In this document: one piece after another, positions 24,969 to 33,250 of the stretch
Layout: every line of letters starts with the position of its first letter
Position numbering within the stretch: the stretch's first letter is position 1
DNA from: Planctomycetota bacterium
GTDB lineage: Bacteria; Planctomycetota; Planctomycetia; Isosphaerales; Isosphaeraceae
Assembly (NCBI GenBank): GCA_021808995.1
Contig: JAKBAP010000006.1
Location: forward strand, 1 to 33,250
Length of the DNA stretch: 33,250 bases
Direction of reading: 5' to 3'
Notes under the pieces: generated by a model
Seen by the model: the letters and a program-made list of their open reading frames with translations, nothing else
Database searches by the model: none
What the model was told of the DNA's origin: nothing
Translations under genes and position numbers: made by a program

Positions 24969-25574
24969 CTAGCCCTTTGCCTCACCGCCTTCGCCGGCGA
25001 CCCATTGCAGGAGCCCGGCGACACAGACGGCGTGATCGATCAGCCCCTCTTGAATGAGCGGGGCGATCGACCGCGCCGGCACAAGCTCGATCGTGAGCTC
25101 TTCGTTGGCGTCGGGCCTCGGTGGGGCGATCGCGATCACGTCCGTGATCACGATGGTGCTGATCCGCATCGAGAGTAGGGCGGGGTTCGGGAACAGCGTG
25201 CTGATCAAGCGCGCCCCTTGCCCCGCGTAGCCCGTTTCCTCAAGCAATTCGCGAGCGCCGGCCACGAGCGGATCCTCGCCAGGCTCGATCAAGCCGCCGG
25301 GCGTCTCCAGGCTGTCGCGACCCGCGCCCGCGCGAAACTGCCGAACCATCACCACCCGACCATCGGCCGTCAGCGCGATCACATGCACCCCATCGGCCAG
25401 GTGGGTGACGAAATAGTCGTGGCACGCGCCCGACTTTCGTGAGCGAAATCGCTCCTTGCGCAATCGAAAGAGCCAGGTCTCGACCAGGGTCTCGTCGTGC
25501 GAGCCCCCCCCCACGCGTGTCCACGAGGCATGATCATCAACGATTTCGTCCACGGATTCGTCCTCTTGGTTCAT
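24969..25574 (-). CDS. NUDIX hydrolase (ADP-ribose pyrophosphatase-like)
   Basis: Nudix box-like GGLIEPGEDPLVAGARELLEETGYAG. Confidence 0.88.
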   Translation of the reverse strand: MNQEDESVDEIVDDHASWTRVGGGSHDETLVETWLFRLRKERFRSRKSGACHDYFVTHLADGVHVIALTADGRVVMVRQFRAGAGRDSLETPGGLIEPGEDPLVAGARELLEETGYAGQGARLISTLFPNPALLSMRISTIVITDVIAIAPPRPDANEELTIELVPARSIAPLIQEGLIDHAVCVAGLLQWVAGEGGEAKG

Positions 25575-25589
25575 GACCCGGGAATCGTC

Positions 25590-26444
25590 CTACGCGGAGA
25601 GCAGTTCTTCCACGAGCATCGCCAGACCGTCCTGGTCGTGGTCGCCGGTGACGCGGTTGGCGATCGAGCGGACGCTCTCGGGAGCATGGCCCATCGCGAC
25701 CCCCAAGCCGGCGTGGCGAATCATCGTGAGGTCGTTCATATCGTCCCCGACCGCGCAGATTTCGCTTGGATCGATGCCCCAGTCGCTCGCGAGCCACTGG
25801 ATGGCGGTCCATTTGCAGGCGTCGTGGCGTAAAAGCTCGCACATTGTCCCGAGGTACCGAGGGCTGCGCTGAACAAAGGTCCGTACCAGGCCGCCAAGCG
25901 ATCGCTCGACGACCTCTTCAAAGGCCGACATCTCGGGCTTTGTCCCGACCGCGCAAACATGAAAGACACCTTGGCTGGTGATATCAAAATCGGGCTCGAT
26001 CCCCGCGTTTTCGCGGTTCCGGGCGACATATTCGTCAAAGAGGTCTCGGCCGGTTGGAAAGGCCGGAATCATGAAATCGGGCTCGGTCGTGGCGAGGTCG
26101 TTGAAGACGATCATGGGCTGATCGTGAGCCTGGAACAGGTCCTTGATCCGGCGGGCGAGGACGGGGTCGAAATCCGCGCGCCAGAGGGTTGAGCCATCTC
26201 GCGGGTCCTTGATGATGGCCCCTGAATTGCAGACGAGAGGGGCGTCGAGTCCGAGTTCCTGGGCGATTGGGAGGGCGCGGCGGTATCGCCGGCCGGTACA
26301 GAGGATCGTCCGCAGGCCCGCCCGGCCGACCCTCGCGATGGCCTCCGCCGTGCGTGGTCGCAGCGCGCCGGTGGAATCCAGCAGAGTCCCGTCCACGTCG
26401 AGCGCGAGCAGGCGAAATTGCGAATTGAGCATCGGTTGGTTCAT
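25590..26444 (-). CDS. HAD-superfamily hydrolase, Cof type
   Basis: LLALDVDGTLLDSTG; GVAMGHAPESVRSIANRVTGDHDQDGLA; AVGDDMNDLTMIRHAGLG. Confidence 0.9.
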   Translation of the reverse strand: MNQPMLNSQFRLLALDVDGTLLDSTGALRPRTAEAIARVGRAGLRTILCTGRRYRRALPIAQELGLDAPLVCNSGAIIKDPRDGSTLWRADFDPVLARRIKDLFQAHDQPMIVFNDLATTEPDFMIPAFPTGRDLFDEYVARNRENAGIEPDFDITSQGVFHVCAVGTKPEMSAFEEVVERSLGGLVRTFVQRSPRYLGTMCELLRHDACKWTAIQWLASDWGIDPSEICAVGDDMNDLTMIRHAGLGVAMGHAPESVRSIANRVTGDHDQDGLAMLVEELLSA

Positions 26445-26793
26445 GCCTCACAAGCGATCACCAGGGGCGAAAGCCCCGAGCAAGGGATTCATGGTATGCC
26501 GAGACGCTCGCGCCGACCAGTCGCATTGGCTGTCGAGCCAAGTCGGCTCGCGTCCAGGAAAGCACCGCCATGCCCCGCGCGATTGGGAGAGCGCGAGCGA
26601 GAAACCGACCGATCGTTCCCACGGGCGCGGGTCGGAGCCCACTTTTGGGGGCGCTGACCGGGACCGGGCGGATCCTCGGCCCTCGCCTTTACGCCGAGAG
26701 AGACGACGGGTTACGCTCTATTCGTGAGCAAGCCACTCACGCCGCCGTCATGGGGATGAGGCGTGAGGCTTGCAACGGTCTGGGCCGAACTCG

Positions 26794-27900
26794 ATGCCGC
26801 GATTCACCGTGAAAGCCTCTCGGGGACTCTTGCTCACGATCACCTTCCTGGTCGGTTGTGGGGAGAATCCGTTCGTGCCGCCCCCTCCGCCCGAGCTGAT
26901 CGATTCGACCCCGGTCCGGACGTCGCCGGTGCCGGGGCGAATCGATCCGCCGACCGAAACCGACGTGACCACTTCGAGCGTGGCGGCGGGGCGGGTGATC
27001 GAGCTCATTCTCAGCCGGCCGCCCAACGGCGATCAAACGTTCATGGCGCAGATTCTTCGTCAGCGGGCGGGAAAGGCTCAGACGTCCTTTCGCTCGTTCG
27101 CCCCCGATCCGGACCACCCCCGACCCGTCGAATGGACCGTCAAGGCGATCGAGGCCGCGACCGAAATGGGGGCGTCGGGGCTGCTGGTCGAGGTTGACCC
27201 CGATCGCGCGATCGTGGAGGCCCTCGCCAGGGCCCGATCCAAGGGCCTAGCCGTGCTCTCCCTCGAAACGCCGCTGCCAACGGTTGACGGCAAGCCCTTC
27301 ACCCTGCTCACCTATGGATCGTTTCCCGAGGCCGGCCGAAAAATCGTCAAGACCATGATGGACGCGGCGCTGAAATTCCCCGACTTTCGCTCGACCCGAA
27401 TCCTGATCATCGACAATCGCGCCGGCGGAGTGTATCGGGAGGCCCGGCTCGAATCCCTGACCGCCCCGCTTCGGGATCTCGGCCAGAAATGGGACATCGT
27501 CTCGTTCGACGGGACCGAAACCGACGCCCTTCGCTCACTCAACAAGGCCATCACAAGGCCCGGTCCCCGGGTGTCGGTCGTCCTCGCCCAGGAAGACGTG
27601 GGGCTCTTCACCGCCCATCGAGCGCTCCTCTCACGGATCGAGCAAAACCAACCGGAATTCCTGATCGGCGGCTATTTTTCGTATGACGGGCGAAGCGGCC
27701 ACGAACTGCTCGGCAAGGTCATCGCGTTCGGAGATCGGGCGGTCTCGACCTTCGCGACCCGCGCGTTCGAGACGATCACCCTCATGATCGACGGCAAACC
27801 CGTCGAGGACCGCGTCGAAGTCCCGATCATGGTGCGCTCAACGGAGACGATTTTCGTTCCAACCGCCGCCACGAAAACCGCGTCGCCCGTCAAGCCTTGA
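26794..27900 (+). CDS. Lipoprotein sugar-ABC-type periplasmic substrate-binding protein (Peripla_BP_4-like)
   Basis: Lipobox-like TFLVGC; VKAIEAATEMGASGLLVEVDPDRAIVEALARARSKGLAVLSLETPL. Confidence 0.75.
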   Translation: MPRFTVKASRGLLLTITFLVGCGENPFVPPPPPELIDSTPVRTSPVPGRIDPPTETDVTTSSVAAGRVIELILSRPPNGDQTFMAQILRQRAGKAQTSFRSFAPDPDHPRPVEWTVKAIEAATEMGASGLLVEVDPDRAIVEALARARSKGLAVLSLETPLPTVDGKPFTLLTYGSFPEAGRKIVKTMMDAALKFPDFRSTRILIIDNRAGGVYREARLESLTAPLRDLGQKWDIVSFDGTETDALRSLNKAITRPGPRVSVVLAQEDVGLFTAHRALLSRIEQNQPEFLIGGYFSYDGRSGHELLGKVIAFGDRAVSTFATRAFETITLMIDGKPVEDRVEVPIMVRSTETIFVPTAATKTASPVKP

Positions 27901-29203
27901 GGGCTCGACGACCGCGAACGCTATGAGGGAAGAGCGAGACCTGATCGAGCGAATCGTCGTCCATGAACGGCATGGGCACGAAATCGGTTTCGCGAGTCAG
28001 GTAAGGGTGGGCCTGGACCTCGGCCGCGAGGGCCTCGGAAACCCAGAGCGTCTCGAGTTCGAGCGTGTTGGGAATCACGACCACCCGCGCCTCGGCCGCC
28101 TCAAGCCTCCAACAGGTCTCGAGGGCGGTCCGCAGAACCTCGCGATCGGTCGGGAAGGTAATCGGGATTCGCGCGCGCTCGAGAAAACACGACGTCAGGA
28201 CATTGATTCGAAACGACTCGGGATCGAGCTGGGAAACCAGCCGATCGGTCGTGAGGTCGGCGAAACCGACGCCGACAATGTTGCCATGACTCTCGGCCGA
28301 GACGTCAAGCGCCACCAGCCGCGTCACCACCGGGCGAGCAAGGTCAGGCTGGGTTTCAACCATCAGCCGGCCAATCACATTGGGGTCCATCCCGGCTCCC
28401 GAATAGTTCTTGCCAATTTCGCCGACGACCAGGACATCGATTTGCTCGAAAGGCAATCGCCCCATGAGCCCACGAGCGCGCTCGAGCAAGGTCGGCTCGA
28501 GGTCGAGGATCGTCTCGGGTTCGAGCGCGACAATCTCGGCTGGGACATCGGCGGCGTTTTCGAGGATCGCAAGCCCGAGCACGAACGGCGTTTTCTCAAG
28601 CAAGATCCGCCCAACGGCCGGCAAGACCTCCATCATTCCCCGCACGCCCAGTTTATGGACCTGACTGGCCCCCTGGCGCTTGCCCAGACCAATCACGAGC
28701 ATCTTGAGCACGCCAGACTCATAACGAGCGTGAAAATCGGTGTGCGGCTTGACCCGATTCACCAAAACCAGGCCGTCGGCGGCGAGAGCGTTTTTATCGA
28801 AATAAATGGGCAGTCCCACGGGACTGGTCCCGATGACGGCGGTGTCCATGTCGGTCTTGACGGGGACCTCCATCGACTCCGAGCTGACCCCATAACCCGC
28901 CAGCAGCTCCCGTTGCCCCTCGGCGGTCGCGCCCCCGTGGCTCCCCATCGCGGCCACCACGAACGGCCGATAGCCCATCCCCTTGAGCGTATCCACCATC
29001 GCCCGCGCGATCACCGCGATCTGGTTCACACCCCGGCTGCCTACCCCGACCGCGATCGTCCCACCAGGCTTCACTCGTTCGCGGATTCGGCTGGTTTCGA
29101 TCAACCGCTTCACTGTCCCCGGAACATCATCGACACGCGGCATGGGCGCGTGCTGCCTGACCCGAGCTAGCCCGGGAAACATCATGGGCGCATGATCCGT
29201 CAC
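27890..29203 (-). CDS. LarA-like/DUF2088-type protein (lactate racemase-like N-terminal domain)
   Basis: VGVGSRGVNQIAVIARAMVDTLKGMGYRPFVVAAMGSHGGATAEGQ; VNRVKPHTDFHARYESGVLKMLVIGLGKRQGA. Confidence 0.72.
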   Translation of the reverse strand: MTDHAPMMFPGLARVRQHAPMPRVDDVPGTVKRLIETSRIRERVKPGGTIAVGVGSRGVNQIAVIARAMVDTLKGMGYRPFVVAAMGSHGGATAEGQRELLAGYGVSSESMEVPVKTDMDTAVIGTSPVGLPIYFDKNALAADGLVLVNRVKPHTDFHARYESGVLKMLVIGLGKRQGASQVHKLGVRGMMEVLPAVGRILLEKTPFVLGLAILENAADVPAEIVALEPETILDLEPTLLERARGLMGRLPFEQIDVLVVGEIGKNYSGAGMDPNVIGRLMVETQPDLARPVVTRLVALDVSAESHGNIVGVGFADLTTDRLVSQLDPESFRINVLTSCFLERARIPITFPTDREVLRTALETCWRLEAAEARVVVIPNTLELETLWVSEALAAEVQAHPYLTRETDFVPMPFMDDDSLDQVSLFPHSVRGRRALKA

Positions 29204-29236
29204 GATAATCCCTCCCCGCCCGCCTTCGTCAGGGTG

Positions 29237-29716
29237 TCACCAACCAAACTGCGTCCGCGGCCCCAAATACGGCGCGTAGACTCCAACCGGCGGCGGTGCT
29301 GGCCGACGATTCGACGCCCGACCTGGATCACCATACGCGAACGTCCGGTACGACCCTCCATTCGGCATGTACGTCGACGGTTGATAATACGACGCGCCGT
29401 AGACATAACCCGAAGTCACGAAGCCAGGCCGCCAAAGCCCCACGCCAAACTTTCCAGGCATGATCCCATACGGAGGCATCGTGCTCCCATACGACGGACC
29501 GGGATAGGCCGAGAAGACCGAGTAAGTCTGCGGCATGCCGTAAGTTGCGAAACCATAACTCATCCCATATGTGCCGGGAGAGCCCAGATAGTCGCTCACG
29601 CGGTAGGACGACGAATAGGCCGTCGTCTGGGCACCCGCCTCCCCCGCCATCGACCCGACCACCACGGCCAAACCCAGCAGGGCCGCCAGCGATCCGAACA
29701 CCTTTCGTGGTCTCAT
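29237..29716 (-). CDS. Small secreted Tyr/Gly/Pro-rich low-complexity protein
   Basis: Signal peptide VFGSLAALLGLAVVVGSMAGEAGAQ, then YSSSYRVSDYLGSPGTYGMSYGFATYGMPQTYSVFSAYPGPSYG. Confidence 0.65.
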   Translation of the reverse strand: MRPRKVFGSLAALLGLAVVVGSMAGEAGAQTTAYSSSYRVSDYLGSPGTYGMSYGFATYGMPQTYSVFSAYPGPSYGSTMPPYGIMPGKFGVGLWRPGFVTSGYVYGASYYQPSTYMPNGGSYRTFAYGDPGRASNRRPAPPPVGVYAPYLGPRTQFGW

Positions 29717-29910
29717 TGCCCACCCCCCAAGAGTTCGTGGTTTCAAGGCTCGAGCGCGTCTGGTCGTCCCCGACCTCAGCTTCAATCCTACCACGCCATC
29801 CGTTCTGGCGGCACGGGCCACAGGCCTGAAATCGTCATTTCAACCGGCGACATACGACCTCGCACTCGCCCATGGTGTTACGCATGGTGTGGTTGGATCC
29901 TTGAAACAAT

Positions 29911-29924
29911 TTTGGCTAGCCAAA
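29911..29924. promoter_or_regulatory. 14-bp perfect palindrome TTTGGCTAGCCAAA, candidate metalloregulator operator
   Basis: Perfect inverted repeat in the divergent intergenic region upstream of the Nramp gene. Confidence 0.5.
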
Positions 29925-29954
29925 CTTCTTGTTTTTGAAATCCTATCTTTTCTC

Positions 29955-29983
29955 TTGGCCGATGTTGAAAGAGTCTCTATACT
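29955..29983 (+). promoter_or_regulatory. Sigma-70-like promoter for the Nramp gene
   Basis: TTGGCC (29955-29960), 17-nt spacer, TATACT (29978-29983). Confidence 0.45.
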
Positions 29984-30093
29984 CTTGGTGCGTGGTTGGT
30001 TGGCCATCGCGCGTGGGACAGAGGAATGATCAGCGCGTGGAGTCTTGGCTGGCGTGGTTTCGAGTCGCGCCCTCAACGTAGGAAGGTCATCGC

Positions 30094-32064
30094 ATGGCGG
30101 TGGTTGAGGAGACGGCACCCAGCCGTCGATCGCTGGACGATGTGCATGGATCGGTGGCGATCCCAAAGGGAGGCGGGCCCAACGCTCGATTGCGGAAGGC
30201 GTTTGCCTTTTTGGGGCCGGCTTATCTTGTCAGCGTCGGGTACATGGACCCGGGCAACTGGGCGACGGACATTCAGGGGGGTGCGCAGTTTGGCTATCGG
30301 CTGATCTGGGTTCTCCTGATGTCGAACATGATGGCCATTCTGTTGCAGACGCTGGCCGCGCGTCTGGGGGTGGTGACGGGCCACGACCTGGCCCAGGCGT
30401 GTCGTGCCGAGTATTCGCGAGGTCTCAACGTCGTGCTCTGGGTTCTCGCGGAGATCGCGATCGCGGCCTGCGATCTGGCCGAGGTTTTGGGGACGATCAT
30501 CGCGCTCAAGCTGCTCTTTGACCTGCCACTTTTATGGGGCTGTGTGATCACGGCCTTCGACACGTTCCTGCTGCTTTCGCTCCAGCGTTATGGGATGCGC
30601 CAGGTGGAGGCCCTGATCCTGGCCCTGGTGGCCACGATCGGGGGTTGCTTCTTGATTCAGATCTTCCTGGCGCGGCCCGACGCGGCCGGGGTGATCTCGG
30701 GGTTCCGACCCAGCTTGCCGCCGGGCTCGCTCTACGTCGCGATCGGAATCCTGGGGGCGACGGTGATGCCCCACAATCTTTACCTGCACTCGGCCCTGGT
30801 CCAGACCAGGCGGATCGGGAGCGATAGCGCGAGCAAGCGTTCCGCCTCGCGCTATTACTTACTTGACTCGACAATCGCGCTGAACGCCGCGTTTTTCGTG
30901 AACTCGGCGATCCTGGTCTTGAGCGCGGCCGTATTTCACCGCAATGGGATCGACGTGGCGAGTATCGATCAGGCCTATCAAATCCTGCCCGAGTTCCTGG
31001 GTCGCTCAGCGCCAATCTTGTTTGGGATCGCGCTTTTGTGCGCGGGCCAGAGCTCGACCTTGACCGGGACACTGGCTGGGCAGATCGTGATGGAGGGGTA
31101 TCTCAAACTCAGGCTCTCCCCCTGGCTGCGCAGGCTCGCGACCCGGCTGCTGGCCTTGGTTCCGGCGGTCATCGTGATCGCGGTCGCCGGCGATGAATCG
31201 ACCCAGCAGCTCCTGGTCTTGAGCCAGGTGGTTTTGAGTCTTCAGCTTTCGTTCGCGGTGATCCCGCTCATCCATTTCACGTCCAGCAAGCTTAACATGG
31301 GCGAATTCGCCTCCCCGGCCTGGGTCAAGGCGTTGGCCTGGACGACGGCGGCGGTGATCGTGGGCCTGAACGGTAAGCTGGTTCTTGATCAGGTCGCCGA
31401 TTGGACCAAGGCCCTCGGCGAACGGGGACTTGCCCTGGGCCCCGTGCCGGCGAGCTGGCTGGTGGGGGGGGTGCTTTATGGCTTGGTCGCGGCCGCCGCG
31501 GGCTTGCTCGCGTGGATGACGGTCAAGCCCTGGATCAATCCCTCGCCCCAGTGGACACCCCAGCCCTCGGTCAAGCTCGACTGGGTGCGGGCGCTCAAGC
31601 CGCGGCTGTTGAGTCGGATCGGCGTCGCCCTTGAACACCAACAAACCGATGCCGAGATTTTGAATCGTGCCTTGGGCCTGGCGGTCGCGAACCCGGAGCC
31701 GAGCGAATTGCTGCTCTTGCACGTGGTTGACACCCCGATGACCCGCGTCCTGGGCGCTCAGACCGCCGACCGCGAATCCACGGCCGATGAACGTTATCTC
31801 GCCGACCTGGTCGAGGCCCTGCGAGCGCGTGGTCACTCGGCTCGGGCGGTCCTCTTACACGGCCCCGATCCCGCCGGCGAGCTGGTCGCGTATCTTAAGA
31901 ACGACCCGGTCGACCTGCTCGTGGTCGGCTCGCACGGGCATGGGCTGGTCCGAGATTTCCTGCTGGGCCAAACGGTCGACCGGGTCCGACACAGTCTCGA
32001 GGTTCCCATGCTGATCGCCCGCCCCGACCGCGCCGGGGATCCGCTTCCGCATGGGCCGGCATGA
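30094..32064 (+). CDS. Nramp-family divalent metal transporter with C-terminal universal stress protein (UspA) domain
   Basis: MDPGNWATDIQGGAQFGY (TM1 DPGN), GATVMPHNLYLHSAL (TM6 MPH); C-terminal VDLLVVGSHGHGLVRDFLLGQTVDRVRHSLEVPMLIARP. Confidence 0.92.
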   Translation: MAVVEETAPSRRSLDDVHGSVAIPKGGGPNARLRKAFAFLGPAYLVSVGYMDPGNWATDIQGGAQFGYRLIWVLLMSNMMAILLQTLAARLGVVTGHDLAQACRAEYSRGLNVVLWVLAEIAIAACDLAEVLGTIIALKLLFDLPLLWGCVITAFDTFLLLSLQRYGMRQVEALILALVATIGGCFLIQIFLARPDAAGVISGFRPSLPPGSLYVAIGILGATVMPHNLYLHSALVQTRRIGSDSASKRSASRYYLLDSTIALNAAFFVNSAILVLSAAVFHRNGIDVASIDQAYQILPEFLGRSAPILFGIALLCAGQSSTLTGTLAGQIVMEGYLKLRLSPWLRRLATRLLALVPAVIVIAVAGDESTQQLLVLSQVVLSLQLSFAVIPLIHFTSSKLNMGEFASPAWVKALAWTTAAVIVGLNGKLVLDQVADWTKALGERGLALGPVPASWLVGGVLYGLVAAAAGLLAWMTVKPWINPSPQWTPQPSVKLDWVRALKPRLLSRIGVALEHQQTDAEILNRALGLAVANPEPSELLLLHVVDTPMTRVLGAQTADRESTADERYLADLVEALRARGHSARAVLLHGPDPAGELVAYLKNDPVDLLVVGSHGHGLVRDFLLGQTVDRVRHSLEVPMLIARPDRAGDPLPHGPA

Positions 32065-32082
32065 GAAAGGATCGCTTCCCCG

Positions 32083-32979
32083 ATGGTTAAGGCTTTTGGT
32101 CTACTCTTGCTCTTGTCGGTGGTGGCCACGTTTGACAAGCCCCCTTCTGGCAACGCGGTCATCCGGGCCAAGGCCGGTGCCTCGGAGATCGTCATCACGA
32201 CCACCTCGCGAGTCGCCGGCGCGATCCACTCGGTTCGATGGGGGGGTAAGGAATTCATCGACAGCCTGGACCATGGGCGGCAGCTTCAATCGGCGTCAAA
32301 CCTGGACCGTGGCGGGCCGCTCATCGCCGAGGTCTTCAATCCCACCGAGGCCGGGTCGAGAGCCGATCACATCGGACCCAAATCGTCGAGCAGGCTGCTC
32401 GCCCTCTCGGCTCAAGGCCCGGAGCTTCGGACCAAGTCGCTGATGGCGTTTTGGCTGAAGCCCGGCGAAAGGTCCCAGGGACATCTCGCGCTCAATGATC
32501 GCGTCTTGTCGGCCCATGGGCTCTCCAAGCGAGTCCACATCGGCCATCGTGGCAACCCCCACGTCATCGAATACGACGTGACGTTCACCCTCCCGAAAGG
32601 CGAGCGACACACCATCGCCCAGTTCGAGGCCCTGACCGGCTACATGCCGGCCGAGTTTGGCCGGTTCTTGAAGTATGATCGGAAGAGCCAATCGTTCCAG
32701 CCCCTGGACGACGGGCCTGGCGAGCAAGCCGCCCCAGTGGTGCTGGCGACGGCGAACGGCTCGCACGCGATGGGAATCTATTCGCCCGATCCCTCGCCAG
32801 GCTACGGGCGGTTTCGTTTCTTACCCGAACGCGTCACCAAGTGGAACTGCGTCTTTCGGGTCCGCGACCCAGCCGGGATCAAGCCAGGCGATTACTCTTA
32901 CCGGATGTATGTGGAAGTGGGCACGCTCGAGGACGTTCGCCGCGCCTTGGGCGACCTACACAATGAATTCCACAAGTGA
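32083..32979 (+). CDS. Secreted hypothetical protein
   Basis: Signal-peptide-like N-terminus MVKAFGLLLLLSVVATF; AAAGGAT upstream of ATG; 18 nt after the Nramp stop. Confidence 0.7.
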   Translation: MVKAFGLLLLLSVVATFDKPPSGNAVIRAKAGASEIVITTTSRVAGAIHSVRWGGKEFIDSLDHGRQLQSASNLDRGGPLIAEVFNPTEAGSRADHIGPKSSSRLLALSAQGPELRTKSLMAFWLKPGERSQGHLALNDRVLSAHGLSKRVHIGHRGNPHVIEYDVTFTLPKGERHTIAQFEALTGYMPAEFGRFLKYDRKSQSFQPLDDGPGEQAAPVVLATANGSHAMGIYSPDPSPGYGRFRFLPERVTKWNCVFRVRDPAGIKPGDYSYRMYVEVGTLEDVRRALGDLHNEFHK

Positions 32980-33250
32980 GAGGGGAGCGCCACCGCGCGC
33001 TTGGCCCGTTCCTCACGTCGAGGCTGGAAATCACCGCGATCGGTTGATCGAATCCCGATCTCGTTCTAGCCTTCCCAGGACCGCTCCGGAACCACGGGCC
33101 TGACCCCGGGTGTCCAGTTGACACGAATCGGGGCGGGCTCGATCTTACCCTGAACACGCGCGAGCCCGCGCGCCGGAGTCAAAATGATCCAACGGACCAA
33201 ACGGGGACGTCGCGCCTTCGTCCCCGATCACGTCGGCGGCCTTGAGGACC

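Noticed and set aside
33184-33250. ATG ORF running off the window end (MIQRTKRGRRAFVPDHVGGLED...)
   Set aside because: Too short to judge; a minus-strand frame is also open from the edge to about 33149. Needs flanking sequence.
1-33250. CRISPR arrays, rRNA, tRNA, transposases
   Set aside because: No regularly spaced repeats, no rRNA or recognisable tRNA sequence and no transposase-like ORF seen by eye; not verified by a tool.

Overview
High-GC bacterial chromosomal window. Gene content (many lineage-type secreted proteins, an ECF sigma/Ser-Thr kinase pair, an UnbV/FG-GAP protein, a squalene-cyclase-like protein with a CxxCH motif) suggests a planctomycete, possibly Isosphaeraceae-like; that assignment is inference. 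I support about 24 protein-coding genes and no rRNA, tRNA or CRISPR array. The strongest finding is in the 5' leader of the DAHP synthase gene (aroF/aroG type, CDS 668-1681). A TTG-initiated leader ORF (359-475) has a good Shine-Dalgarno and contains F-Y-L-D-R-A-W-W-W-S-W-A-F. A terminator with a T8 tract (514-547) follows, and an upstream segment (444-455) nearly duplicates the terminator's 3' arm and can pair with its 5' arm. This is a complete transcription-attenuation architecture for tryptophan sensing at the entry to aromatic biosynthesis. Other points of interest: a structured element with a 14-nt perfect anti-SD complement and a 10-codon ORF just upstream; a Pnkp/Hen1 RNA-repair operon; a CarH-like MerR regulator that appears to lack the B12-ligating His and is followed by a sigma-70 gene; a 14-bp palindrome upstream of an Nramp-UspA fusion gene; and an uncharacterised PD-(D/E)XK-like plus winged-helix protein next to pyrE.
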